A stretch of 64,000 nucleotides of DNA, taken from NCBI RefSeq assembly GCF_036884655.1, contig NC_088357.1, positions 3,897,001-3,961,000 on the forward strand, read 5' to 3'. Positions 38,920-50,349 of the stretch are shown piece by piece (the first letter of the stretch is position 1; each line of letters starts with the position of its first letter). The position numbers were made by a program, and so were the translations under genes. Below the pieces are notes generated by a model. That model saw only the letters and a list, made by a program, of their open reading frames with translations. It made no database searches and was not told the origin of the DNA. This DNA comes from Musa acuminata AAA Group (taxonomy: Eukaryota > Streptophyta > Magnoliopsida > Zingiberales > Musaceae).

Positions 38920-39016
38920 TGACATAAAAGCACTAATCAAGACGATGCACTCATCTTAAAGCATAATCGACATAAAGCACTAATCAAGATGATGCGCTCT
39001 TCTTAAAGCACTGATA
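38920..39016 (+). repeat. Tandem duplication of about 47 bases
   Basis: GACATAAAAGCACTAATCAA with the following block ending CTTAAAGCA occurs twice in a row (about 38921-38962 and 38968-39010), with a few substitutions. Confidence 0.85.
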
Positions 39017-39019
39017 AGT

Positions 39020-39660
39020 TGTAATTGCATGATGCTACGTTGAGGTCATCAGCCATGGAGACGAAGAAGACGGGGAACTCACGCGACCTTTTCTTGACTT
39101 CGGTGCGCGTCAATGGGGTCAGCAGAGGGAACACTCGTACGACACCCTCTCTCCACGGCGGCCTCCCAACGCACCCACGCGCGCGTCGCCCTCTCCCCCC
39201 GTCGCACACTCTGCAGAGACCGGGCTTCGCGTGCGTGCGTGAGTCGCCACTCACCCGTGTCTCCTCCTCCGCCACCGCCTGCACGCGCCCCGCCCCTTTC
39301 GCCTTCTTCGTCGGGCCCGCGGAGAAGCACGGGCTTCGACCGTCGTTTGACGTACGTGCTCACCCACTCGAGTGCCCCGCCACCAGAACACAAAGCCTCG
39401 CCTTCTTCGCCCCCCTTCGTGGCTACTCCCCTTCACGTACACCCCGCATTGGGAACAGCAACACAGAGGAAATCCCCTCGAACGGGGAACATGTTTCCCG
39501 GAAACGGTGGCTGGATTTCCACATGGATGAATCAACCTCCATTACCGGACCTTAATATATATAGCTTCTCAGCCGATGTTGCGGTCCCATTCCCTTTCTT
39601 CTTCCTCTCGCTCAGTACAGGGAGAGATTAGCTGTCGTCCACCATGTCTTCCTAAAAGCC
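39020..39660. other. GC-rich segment upstream of the small gene; no protein recognised
   Basis: 39050-39540 is abruptly GC-rich with overlapping long frames on both strands, none resembling a known protein; long frames are expected by chance at this composition. TTAATATATATAGC at 39553-39566 is a plausible TATA box for the gene starting at 39749. The GC-rich block may be a promoter-proximal island or the relic of another exon. Confidence 0.4.
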
Positions 39661-39748
39661 CGCCTTGAAACGTATCATTAATTACTTTCCTACTAGCTTT
39701 TACTCTCTATCTCTATTTCTCCTCTCTTCTGCTAGCACTCCTGTGACC

Positions 39749-40087
39749 ATGGAACCATCGGCACCTACATATGCCTTCCTCGACCTCTCAGGCTGCGCCT
39801 TCACCTCCTTCCCACCGGAAACAGGGCACCACCTTCAGAATCTCGACGGAGTCGAGCCACTCGCACAAGAAGGATCACCTAATCCACTAAAAGGCTCCAC
39901 GATCGTTGATGACGACACCATCGCCGATCTCCTTAACGTGGAGGCCGTGAGGAAGAAGATTGAGGTGTTGGCTGCGATGGTGGGCATGGGAGAGTCCGAC
40001 GAGCCGGCGGCGGTGTTGGGTGAGGTCGTGAAGGTTCTCAGGGAGCTGCAGAGGGAAGCAGAGCTTGTTGCGAGTCTAGCGCTGTAA
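39749..40087 (+). CDS. Small protein of unknown function (112 aa)
   Basis: A single-exon frame starts at an ATG in strong context (GACCATGGA) and ends at TAA 40085-40087, about 190 bases downstream of a TATA-like element. The N-terminal half (EPSAPTYAFLDLSGCAFTSF) is proline- and glycine-rich. The C-terminal half is a predicted helix rich in Glu, Val and Leu (LLNVEAVRKKIEVLAAMVGM, then AAVLGEVVKVLRELQREAEL). No signal peptide follows from the ATG start. I do not recognise the family. The coding-like amino-acid composition and promoter context support a real gene, but it could be spurious. MED22 follows in the same orientation 286 bases later. Confidence 0.5.
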   Translation: MEPSAPTYAFLDLSGCAFTSFPPETGHHLQNLDGVEPLAQEGSPNPLKGSTIVDDDTIADLLNVEAVRKKIEVLAAMVGMGESDEPAAVLGEVVKVLRELQREAELVASLAL

Positions 40088-40373
40088 AGGACATGAAATG
40101 GAGATGCAATTTGCGATCGAAAACTTCTCGCTATGGTTTCTCGATCTGTGTCAGAATATATTATGAATTGCACTGAAATCGTACGAATGTTTTATATGTG
40201 ATTTATAGAGGCATTAATGACCCTCAATTGTCGTGCTTATCATATTTATGTCAATAGTTATTGGGCTAATAAGCCTTACATAGGAGCGACAATTAATTGG
40301 GCCATGATGGGCCGTCATAGTGATATAGCTTTGCGTGGGGCGACGGTTCGCAAGTAGCCTTCCCCCCAAAAGG

Positions 40374-40979
40374 ATGAACAAAGCCGCGGGAGGAGGCGGC
40401 GGAGGAGGCGGCCCGACGGCGGCGGCTGCGGCCGCGGCGGCGCAGAAGCAGAAAACCCTGCTGCAGAGGGCCGACACCGACGTGACCAATATCGTCGACA
40501 ACTTTAATCAGCTCGTCAACCTCGCTAGGGTTTCTATCTTTCGTTCCGTAATCCTCCCCCTGTTGTCGATCTGTCGCTCACCCTTCGGCCTCTTGATTTT
40601 AGGTCAACGACCCGCCGGTTCGCAACTCGCAGGAAGCGTTCCAGATGGAGATCCGGGCCGCAAGGATGGTCGGAAACCCTTCTTCTCTGCTCCTTCCCGT
40701 TCGATTTCTTGTTTTCATCGTGTTAGATTTCGATGGCAGGTTCAAGCGGCGGAGTCGTTGAGGAATCTGGTGTCGGAGCTGAAGCAGACGGCGATCTTTT
40801 CGGGGTTCGGCTCGCTGAACGAGAACGTGGACCGGCGGATCGCCGAATTCAACCGGCTGGAGGAGGGTTCGGAGCGGCTTCTTGAGAGGGTCGGGGAGCA
40901 GGCCGCGGCCAGCCTCAAGGAGCTGGAGGCGCACTACTACTCGTCGGTCCTGAGGACGAGCCCAAGCGAAGGCCCATGA
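40374..40979 (+). CDS. MED22: Mediator complex head subunit MED22, three exons
   Basis: This is a subunit of the Mediator head module that bridges transcription factors and RNA polymerase II in the nucleus. Exons are 40374-40529, 40603-40668 and 40740-40979, with phase-0 junctions, giving 153 residues, close to the length I recall for plant MED22. It starts MNKAAGG with Gly and Ala tracts, then [60 protein letters not shown], and [17 protein letters not shown] near the end. Helical content and motif order match the family throughout. Both introns are very short (73 and 71 bases). The stop codon and downstream sequence are tandemly duplicated. Confidence 0.95.
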   Translation: MNKAAGGGGGGGGPTAAAAAAAAQKQKTLLQRADTDVTNIVDNFNQLVNLARVSIFRSVILPLLSICRSPFGLLILGQRPAGSQLAGSVPDGDPGRKDGRKPFFSAPSRSISCFHRVRFRWQVQAAESLRNLVSELKQTAIFSGFGSLNENVDRRIAEFNRLEEGSERLLERVGEQAAASLKELEAHYYSSVLRTSPSEGP

Positions 40980-41144
40980 GGTCCAAAGCAACACCTTTAT
41001 CTCCCTGCCTTTGTTTTCTTCACTTGGTTTTGGATTTTGCTTGAATGCTTGATGTGCCTCATGAGGTCCAAAGCAACTCCTTTATCTCCCTGCCTTTGTC
41101 GTCTTCACTTGGTTTTGGATTTTGCTTGAATGCTTGATGTGGCT
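40975..41144 (+). repeat. 85-base tandem duplication covering the MED22 stop codon and 3'UTR start
   Basis: Two copies with period 85 begin CATGAGGTCCAAAGCAAC at 40975 and 41060. They share TTTATCTCCCTGCCTTTG and TTGGATTTTGCTTGAATGCT and differ at only a few positions. The first copy includes the functional TGA at 40977-40979. Confidence 0.97.
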
Positions 41145-41149
41145 CAGTT

Positions 41150-42120
41150 TGGCATATGAACAAAATGCTGCGATCAGTTCCAGTTTATATACTGTTTCTT
41201 GTGACTGTGAATTGAAGGTATAGTTTGTTCGTATAGAGCTGAATTATTTGTTGAAAAAGCAGGGGAACATATTTCTGATTCATATCTTGTTTCATTTCTG
41301 AAAATTCAGAAGAAATGCTATGGAAAGTTTATCTTCCTTTTGTCCATTTGTTACATGATTCTTTCATTTAGTTTCAGACTATGTGATAGACATTCATATG
41401 TAGCACAATATGATAAAGTTGGCACATTTTGTAGATTTACAGATCATTTTTCTATTTCATGGCTGCAGAGTGAAAACTGCACAAGAAGTTTGTAGTGAAT
41501 TGTAAGTTGGGATCAGAGCCTAAAGCAATAATATGTTTCATGCAAGACAACAATTTGGTGGAAGGTCGAATTCGTTGCATGCTTGCCATATCCATTGGAT
41601 GACCAACTTAAACAAATCATTATGCTGTCCTTTATATTCTGATCGATGTTTGCTTTCTCTCATGATCCGATATAATAGTTTGGTCGGATAATCCGAGTCT
41701 CCAGTTCAGAAAGTTCAGAGACTAAGTCATGGAAAGGCCTGATAGTTTCTCATTGTTCTTAGATCATCACAGCGATTCGGAGGACTGCCTCCATATAGAT
41801 AGGCAGCTTATCGGATGTTCTCAGATGGTTGGTTCAGTAAAATCACCGAGATGATGTGAATTGGGATATGCAAAACAGCACTAGTCAGTAGGTACAGACA
41901 TTTAATTATATGGCTAAAAGATGATGGAAAATATGTAAGTTGAGGTAGGTTGTTTGTTCTTTAAATCACAGAAACAACATGAATTGCTGTCAATTGTTTG
42001 TTCTTTATGTTGATGATACATCTGTTTTGGAGGAGGGCATGTGTGCCACTTGAAATACCTCATATGATTGATTTCCAAATCACCTAGTTAACTTAGCACA
42101 TCATGCGAGCAAGTTGAGAC
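41150..42120. other. MED22 3' flank, no gene seen
   Basis: AT-moderate sequence without open frames of note. It probably contains the MED22 polyadenylation region and then intergenic DNA. Confidence 0.5.
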
Positions 42121-42412
42121 GAGTTTCTCATGTATTAAGATCGTATTTCCACATATCTGCTTGTTCAATGTTGCTTTTGAGTAGGTTTATCAACATTGAG
42201 ACGGTGTTTTGTTACTCCTGGTGATACGAGTTTCTCGTGTATTAAGATTGTGTTACCACATATCTTCTTGTTCGATGTTGCTTCTGAGTAGGTTTATCAA
42301 CATTGAGATGGTGTTCTGTTACTCCCGCGATACGAGTTTCTCGTGTATTAAGATCGTATTACCACATATCTTCTTGTTCGATGTTGCTTCTGAGTAGATT
42401 TATCAACATTCC
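42121..42412 (+). repeat. Tandem repeat of about 107 bases, 2.7 copies
   Basis: Units start with GAGTTTCTC(A/G)TGTATTAAG at 42121, 42228 and 42334 (periods 107 and 106). Each carries CCACATATCT, GATGTTGCTT or a near variant, and GTTTATCAACATT. The last unit breaks off at about 42412. The second and third units are closest to each other, suggesting stepwise duplication. Confidence 0.95.
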
Positions 42413-42419
42413 GATCTCT

Positions 42420-44700
42420 ACATGTGTTGCCGAAACTTGCTTTTAGAGATTTTGAATGAAATTTCTTAAGTTTGCGACCATTTAGCTTTACAAGAGTGTC
42501 CTTTTTATGGGCTTTCCTGTGTTTTCGGGTGTTCATATATTCTCTTTTCTTCATACTAGGAATTACTTTTTCCATTTCTCTACTAGTGGAAGCTTGATAT
42601 TCCATTATAAGGTAGAGAGTTTCACTGTACATGCTCAAGCTTCTACAAACTTTGGGTGCCTATCAGACTGTTGCATTACACCTTTTTCCCTTTCTTTTGG
42701 TTTGACCCAACATACCTGAGGCTCTTTTATAGATGTCTCCAATACTAATTGACATTTAGCAAAGTCAACCATTACTCGAATAGGGGGAGTCGGTCGAAAC
42801 ATTTGGGCATCACTATTAACATCATCATGCTAAACCATATGATCCACTTGTCTGATGTGTCATGATGATATTGCTTTTAATCTCTCGTGTGCAACGCACT
42901 AAATGTTAATTATGAGGGAAGGGAGAAGATTATTTTTTGATCAAGCTTCCTTATTGGAGTGGGGTCCATATCCCAATCTAGTTCACCTTTTAAGATGATG
43001 GATAAAGCGTAGACAAACGTGCATCGAGAGGTTGTACTATCAACATCAAAGATTAACGATGTTCCACAACAAAGTAACCAGGGTTAGCTCTTGGTCTATA
43101 TGGTCAGTATCCATCTGATACATGTCGACTATGTGGGCTGATTGACTAAACCAAACGAAATGATAAGGTATAGAAGAAAAAATAGAACGATTACCGGAAC
43201 AACATATATGCTCATGATATGGAGCAAAACCCTAAGTGACGATATAATAGATAATAAAAGGATTCAGAATACATGAACAATAGACATAAATTTCCTGCAT
43301 GAAAACGATAAAAGAATAATGTTGGGAAGAAAGAAACAGAAATCAAAAGATCAACAAGTAAGTAATATACGAGAAAATCAATACAAAATTAATATGGTTC
43401 GACATTCTTCCAAGAAAACTAAAATTTTCATCATACTCATCGAGTTAATCAGCTCAAACACAAATTTCCCTTGCGCTCTTTCATATATACCTTGAAAATT
43501 TTTTCTCATCGTTTCTCTAAATAATCACGAGAAAAAAAACTCATGCATTATTTATAGTAATAAATCTTAATTCACTGAGATTTTTTCTTGCTTGAATGCG
43601 AAATCTTCGTCTTCAAAATAAACTGAATTATATTATGGGAAATGTTCTACCTTTGAGTGCTGTTTGAACTATTGATTTACATAATTAAAAGTAACCATTT
43701 AGATTTACGACGAAACCTAGAAATCGATCACTCATCCAATTTGAATATCTTTATGAGATATAGGTAGAAAATAATTAATCAATACTAGCAAATGATCAAA
43801 TTCAATAGTTCTTCATAGAAAATTATCGACTCTAGAGATAGTAATATGAAAAAGATAAATTTTATTTGAAATATGTATATAATCAGAAATAGCATCCCTT
43901 GTTTCAAAGAAAGGAGGACGAATTATTCACATTTAATTTGATGGTGCTAAGCATTGATAATTAAGATCCCATGAGAGAAAAAAAAAGTCTCCTACTTAAT
44001 ATGTGAAAATATCGATGTAATATACTAAATAGTTACTTAGTCTTTTATTCTAAATACACTTCAAGATCGTATAAAAGCTATATAGGATGGCGGACGTCAA
44101 ACTCTTTTCACAAAATAGTATCTAAGAAAAAACTCCTAAAGGTCTCCAGAATAATCCAATCTATAGTATCTAAGAAAAGACTCCTTTTTGCGTGTGTTCT
44201 TCTCGGCGTGAAGGAGAGAGAGAGAGTGAGAGAGAGAGAGAGAGAGTATTGATAAGACGACGAGAGCGAATGAAACGCTGATCACGTAAGTGATCGAGGT
44301 TAAAGATATCCGTTAACCGGAGGTCTATCCTACCAATGACACGACTCAAACAAGACGAACTGTGCGTGCATTATCCGCACACCACCTAAAACCCTACAAG
44401 TGTATCACGAGGCTCTTCTGTTCGTAAATTGACCTCTCACTTACTGGCCTCACTCGATAAGGTAACTTAAAAGAACGAGCAAATGATTGACTGCACCTTT
44501 GTCTGCCGCTTAACCGAGTCAGAGAAAGCTTCCTCCACTTCACAGACATCGTGCCTACTTACGGCACTCAACGTTGCATCTGTGCTCTCCACAACATCAC
44601 TCGTTCTGTGAGACTAATACATTCATATTTGTGGTGCAAATAAGCCATTTTTGTTGGAAATATTTTCGGTAAGCCGAACAAGACAACTTTGATAGGAAGG
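42420..44700. other. Intergenic region with a possible Copia-type LTR remnant
   Basis: No gene was recognised. 43340-43620 contains AAAATTAATATGGTTCGACA, which resembles the conserved AC(A/G)TGGTTCGGC-like block of plant Copia LTRs, but borders are not visible. A GA microsatellite lies at about 44214-44246. 44400-44640 is less AT-rich and has no coding frame I can identify. Confidence 0.35.
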
Positions 44701-44735
44701 AATACGAACAAGTCAAAAAAAAGTCTTGCAAGCAT

Positions 44736-45564
44736 TTACAGTGAGAGTTTAAGCTCCAAATCTAGTTCTTCTACGGCCTCATTTGGATCATACTTGTGGA
44801 TGATCGAATGCTTCTTTTGCGTCGAGTAGTCCTGTACGATAAATAAATCTTTCGTCAGAAAAGATTTTAGAATATAATGAATGAGATACTAAAAGAAATC
44901 AAGACAACCTTAATGGACTGCTCGAGCAATTGTTCGATCAGAGGTAACGTCACGAGAGGTACATTCGATCGTGATCTCCTGTCGGATGAGACTAAGAGTA
45001 AAATCACTGAAAAAAATATATAATCAAAATAGATCACATACCGGATTGTATCAAACCAATGTTCATCGCAATCGATAATATTTCTTTTTCCATCGTCGTC
45101 GTATTCCTCCTACAACCGTGATAATAAAAATTACTAGTGCAATCATCTATAAATGATTATAAACAAAACACCATCCAAAGATAAAAACATACATACGATG
45201 AATCTATAAATTGTTCTTATTTTTTATTTACTAAATCTAACTCTTTTTCTTAATTTATTCCGAAAACACATAGATTGTTACTCCGAATCTTCAAAGAAGA
45301 TATAATAGTTTAACGAGAGACCGATAGAGGTGAATAGAGATACTTGAAGAAAAGTACAAAAGACTACATCGAGATTACCATGCAGAGATTATTGTGGATC
45401 GAAACATGTTGGTTCAGTTGACCTTGCAATCTGATCTTCTCCAGTTGAGCCACCCCAAGTCCTCTTTGGGGTCGCTTTGCCTTCTCCGAGTTGCTCCTTC
45501 TGCCCCTCTTGGAGGAGCCACACCTTCCACTTCCCAATCCCAAACTTAAGGACTTGCTCTCCAT
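44736..45564 (-). CDS. SPEAR/SPOROCYTELESS-like EAR-motif repressor, four exons
   Basis: This is a probable nuclear adaptor that recruits TOPLESS-type corepressors to TCP or other factors. I assembled it from splice sites: exons 45564-45379, 45109-45042, 44978-44909 and 44831-44736, giving 139 residues in one open frame. The N-terminus has SLSLGLGSG (EAR-like) and the family signature SEKAKRPQRGLGVAQLEKIR preceded by the basic SSKRGRRSN. The C-terminus is LDLELKLSL, a canonical LxLxL EAR motif. The middle (EEYDDDGKRNIIDCDEHWFD) is unlike family members I remember. All junctions are GT-AG and frame-consistent, which argues against chance. The start ATG could be preceded by in-frame codons. ATAAATA (minus) near 45709-45715 may act as TATA box. 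Confidence 0.75.
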
Positions 45565-45719
45565 CCCCTCCCCCCCCACTCTTCAAACCTAAACCACAGC
45601 ACGCCTCTATCGACAAGAAGAGAAGACAGGAGGAGGAAGAAGAATAGCAAAGAGTCCAAGAGTGAAAAAGATGCGTCGCCAACACGCATTTAAAGAGTCG
45701 AAAGCTCATATTTATGTGG

Positions 45720-48700
45720 ATTCGGGGCGATCTTATTTGCTTTGCCGTGCATTACTTGTGTGTCCCGCGACTATTTTATTCTCGTTCCATAGTCTCTTGA
45801 TCACCTACCAATAGTCGTATCCAAACCCAATCACCGAAAATATATCCTACACTCATAGATATGTCAAAAGGTTATTATCTCACCCAAATTATAAACTTAG
45901 ATTCTCTCCAACAGAAAATATAGATTTACCAAATGATGTGTCTAATAAAAGGTGCAATGGATCTCCTTCCTATATTTACGTAGATACCCACTAAAATACT
46001 GTAACACATATATAACATCTTGTCATATTAAGTAATTTTCGGTATAAATCATTCTCTGAGAATGCATATAATAAATTTTAAATTAGAGGATATCTTGCCA
46101 CCATCTCTCTTTCCCTTAAAAACGTGTGATCAATAGATATTTCTCGTTTAACCAATGAAAACTTGGATTAAATTAGTATTAAAAGAAGACATGGAATGTT
46201 GTAGTAATAATTGCTATCGAAAGGTATACTTTAGTGTTCGTCGTTGGCATCCTTAAATCCGTATATGGATTTGGTTTCTTGTAGACAAATCTAATTAATG
46301 CACGTGCGATGATGTCCGTTAGATACGGACGTTTGATAAGATAAACTTTTACGACAAAAGGAAAATCTTATGGAAGATTAGATTTCCTCGTATCGGATCT
46401 AAGATGTTGCATGAATGAAAAGCGAATGTTTTGATTTAGATTTTACAGGAAAGTTTCGATGATTTTGTGTTCATGAGCAATTCACTAATTTTAGTAAATG
46501 TGTTTGAAAGGAGCTTCCTTCAATGATGAGTAGGATTAGTATGATAAGATGCAATAACAATTTAGGAGGATCCATAACTATCTATACGATAATAACGATA
46601 AATAATTAGGTGATAGAAGAGATGAAAAAAATTATACACAATCTTTTAATTATTTATATATGATGTGTTAAGTACAATTCTCTTAATGACAGCAAAAGTA
46701 AGAAAGAAGGAGAGATAAAAGTTTATATATAATTAATTTTGATAAATTATTATTTATCGAGCACACGAGCATAAAGATTCTCGATAAATTATCTATTTTG
46801 GAAGAGTCCTAAAAATAAAACCTCTAATAATTTCTCATAGAGATTCGTACCGATCATGATTTATCAAAATTTTTAAGTATTATTTTTTCATCCAATACTA
46901 CATAGCGTATTTAACTCAATTTCGAGACATATTAAAAGTATATAATAGATACGAATGGGCATTACATTAAGGTTGGGTCCAACATCATGATGGATGATAT
47001 AGACCATGTTATTGTGTGTGTAGCACTTTCCTCTAAGATGTCACACTTGGGTGACATCTAATACTAAATAACATACTAAATTATTGCTAATACTAAATGC
47101 TTATATTGTATTCTATACAACCTATCTATGCCTATGGAACATGTGAGGAGGATTTTCTAAATTTATAGGTAATTTTTTAATCATTAATACTTTTCAAGAT
47201 AATTGGATCTCTGATATACCACTTGTATACAAATCTTTCTTCCTCACATCAACTTTGCCATGAGATTCTCCACATAATAAATCAAAAAGTTAGATTCTCA
47301 ATTTGCTAAATTCGATTCTATAATCGTACCATCACAGTGGGTTACCATAATAAAGTATAGGGTATTCATTGGGTCTTTCTATAGTCTATTACTATGAGGA
47401 GATGATCATCACTTGCTTGTATTATACATTCATACAACACCGAGAGGATGACCATTACATGTGGAAGCATAAAATGCCGAGCTAATTGAGACTAGAATTA
47501 CATGTCATGGTTCCTTTGCGATTCAAATTATTATCAAGAACGCAAGCTAATTTAGTTGATAAAAACTTGAATTATTTGATAGTAAGATTTAAGAATCAAA
47601 TCTTATCCTCATAACTTGTTATTTATAAAATATAATGTGTATTATATGAATTTAATTTACGTTATCGATATTCATATAATGTGTGTTATATGAATTTAAT
47701 TTTTATTTTCCATAGGAAAACAGATACAAAGTGGTCTATTGAAATAGAGCAACATGCATTATTGTATGTTCTATATGACACGAGGTGATGAGTGGCTAAT
47801 TTTAAAGAGGATCAAATCTCGGTGCTTTGGAAAGACGAGACATTGAGCACCGAATGAAGATTATGCCCACATGATGCCGATCGAATCGGATGATCCACAA
47901 GCATTCCTCGTCTCAAAGAATACCTAATTCCTTCAAATCAATCAATCATTATACCTAAATTACTTAGTTATTCCATAACATTCACCTAATAATCACTCGT
48001 AAGATAAAATATATTATTGTACAAATCATCGGTCCGAGTTTACGTATGGGCATTTTGTATGCATTTAGGATCTTAAGATAAACGTTGGGTCAATATATAA
48101 GTATCTTGAGATCTTCCTAGTCCTAAATAATTTCATGTGTGATGTGATGTCGATTCAAAGATGTGGACCGTTCAAAGGAGTCCAAAACACACACGCAATA
48201 TGGGAGTGGATTCCTCCACACGAAGACAAGCGTCGACAAACATATCAAAATGCGAACGTGGATGGCATGCTCCATTATGTAGACCCAATTTGATAGCTCA
48301 TTAATATCGATCGCGATTGAATTCCAAGTCGTTGACGACCCATCAATTAATGTCAATCATCAATTAACTACATACTTGGCTAGAACTAAGTTTAGGGGGG
48401 GGGCGTGATTGCTTGTGATGGATGTGATTGCGTGCATCACGACGTACGACGATGTCTCCATCCATCTCGGTGCGTTGCATGCATGCCTACGTTTTAGGTC
48501 GAAGCAATGGAAGATGCGGTGACGTTGGAGAAATTAAGATCATCATAATATATTATATTGTATGCGATGCAAACGACTACAAAGATATTATAATGTTCGA
48601 TGGTAATAGAAAGAGTCGCGAGAAGGACATTTTGATGATCTCATGACATGTGTACATGAGACTCAAATCTCAAAGACTCGATTACATAATAATGCACCGA

Positions 48701-48860
48701 CATTTATATGTATATTTATAGTCCGAGCAAACAGATTAGTACGGTATGTTAGGTATATTGTAAACAGCTCTACCACTGTACAGCATCGAGGAATGACTTT
48801 CTTCGAGGTTGTATAATTTATATGCTTCGACATCACGTTGTTGTTTATGTTAGGGGTTTG
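45720..48860. other. AT-rich intergenic region, nothing recognised
   Basis: Short overlapping frames only. Two ATAATGTGTATTATATGAAT-like blocks at about 47630 and 47677 form a short direct repeat. 48100-48650 contains two small open frames on opposite strands, unlike known proteins. Confidence 0.5.

Positions 48861-48863
<3 letters not shown>

Positions 48864-48925
<62 letters not shown>
48864..48925. repeat. (TA)n microsatellite at the LTR border
   Basis: A nearly pure TA run of about 60 bases ending exactly where the TG-starting LTR-like sequence begins. Confidence 0.97.
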
Positions 48926-48928
<3 letters not shown>

Positions 48929-49493
48929 AGGACACATTTTGGTATCGCTCACGTGGACCTAGACAAGCAGTCACGACGATGCAAACGTGGAACTTCAAGT
49001 CCGATGTGGTGCGTAGCACACATGTGGCGGGCAACTGCTCGTCACCCCCTCTGTACGAACGACATCATCATGGTATAATCGTTCCAAAAAGTTAAAGGCG
49101 GTGCCAATCCAAGCAGGTCGGTCGGCGCTCACATAGAAGCTTAAGTCGACCGTAATTAATTAACCATGTACAATCAACTCATCCATGCAGGTATAAAAGC
49201 TAACCCTCCTTGATCAAGAGGGGTTCGAACACTCAACTCCCCCTAACTCCACTCAACAATGACTTAAACTTCAGAGGTGTCGAGTCGAGAAATCCCCTTC
49301 CGGACCTCAACCTTTGTGCAGGAATCGACAATGAAGCAACAGCAACCTGCCGAGGGAGAACCGCACTCGGGAGACGACACTTGGACCCAACCCGACCCAA
49401 CGTTGATGTGACCCGAGCATTCGCGTGGGCAACTTTGCGTATCTGGGATTGGATCGAGCCATGCTGACACTTCGACCACGGCGTAAAGATTCA
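48925..49493 (+). mobile_element. Probable solo LTR (Gypsy-like)
   Basis: The segment starts TGATAGGACACATTTTGG and ends AAAGATTCA, fitting TG...CA termini, and is about 569 bases. It contains TATAAAAG at 49192-49199 and downstream TGACTTAAACTTCAGAGG, GAGAAATCCCCTTCCGGACC and TCAACCTTTGTGCAGG. These match the order of the R/U5 region I recall for many plant Gypsy LTRs (CTGACTTAAGC..., CCTCGACCTTTGTGCAGG). No internal region, primer-binding site or partner LTR is in the window. It lies beside an AT microsatellite, and TA repeats also follow at about 49505-49516. No clear target duplication. Confidence 0.6.
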
Positions 49494-49499
49494 CCAAAA

Positions 49500-50340
49500 A
49501 AAAAATATATATATATAGAGGGAGATGCTCTTTTAATTATTTTTCCATCAGTGTTTTCTCTTTCCTTATAGTCCTAAAAATGCCTATTGGGTATTCGAAA
49601 ACAATCCCCTATTTTTTGTATTGGATTCGTCTATAAGGTTACGATCCATTCTATTACCAAGTTCTCTTATTATTCGTAGGAAACAAAATGGAGAGAAAAT
49701 AACTATTTTTTTAAGAGTGGAGTGAGCATCTCGATTGGCTTTATTGTTTCACTTCGATGCTAGAAGTGTTTTTTTGTGCTTTGATAATCTAATAATACAT
49801 ATTTTTAATTTATTGAATAAAAAGATTAATCGATCTAGTTGTATTGTATAGAATTATAATATTTTGTGAAGATAATAAAAATACTATAATCATATTAAAA
49901 ATATTATGATCGACATAGAAGTCAATTTTTTTTATATGTTCTTTTTTTCTAAATAATTAATACTTATTTAAAATCCTACCAAGGGCGATAATTAGTTTGT
50001 ATTATAAAATGAATGATTGTTCCTAAAAAAAGAAGTATTTTTATATAAATATCTCTGTTAATCTAAAAATACTTTATAAAACAATAAAATTAGACCGTTT
50101 TAGGAATATAGGATTTCAAAATGAGGGCTTTAATTCATCCAAAATAAAGAAAAACTTGATTCGGCCCATTATGGCCCATTTAGGCCCAAATAGATTCTAT
50201 TATTGACGTCCAGCCCATTAAAGCCCAAAAACTTGTATTGTTACCTGCTATGTTCCTCACTCCACAGAGCCAGCAAAGTAGGGAAGAGAAGAATCCGCGC
50301 CGTGTGCGTCGAGCCCGAAGAAAGAGTTTGGGAAAGCGGG
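49500..50340. other. AT-rich flank upstream of the methyltransferase-like gene
   Basis: No gene was recognised. 50160-50230 contains several GGCCCA/GCCCATTA motifs (site II-like), often seen close to the start of housekeeping plant genes, about 120-190 bases before the next start codon. Confidence 0.45.
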
Positions 50341-50349
50341 AGAGGGGGA

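Noticed and set aside
39025..39631. Long overlapping plus-strand frames in the GC-rich block
   Set aside because: Several frames are open at once on both strands, as expected from GC-rich composition, and none shows a known motif.
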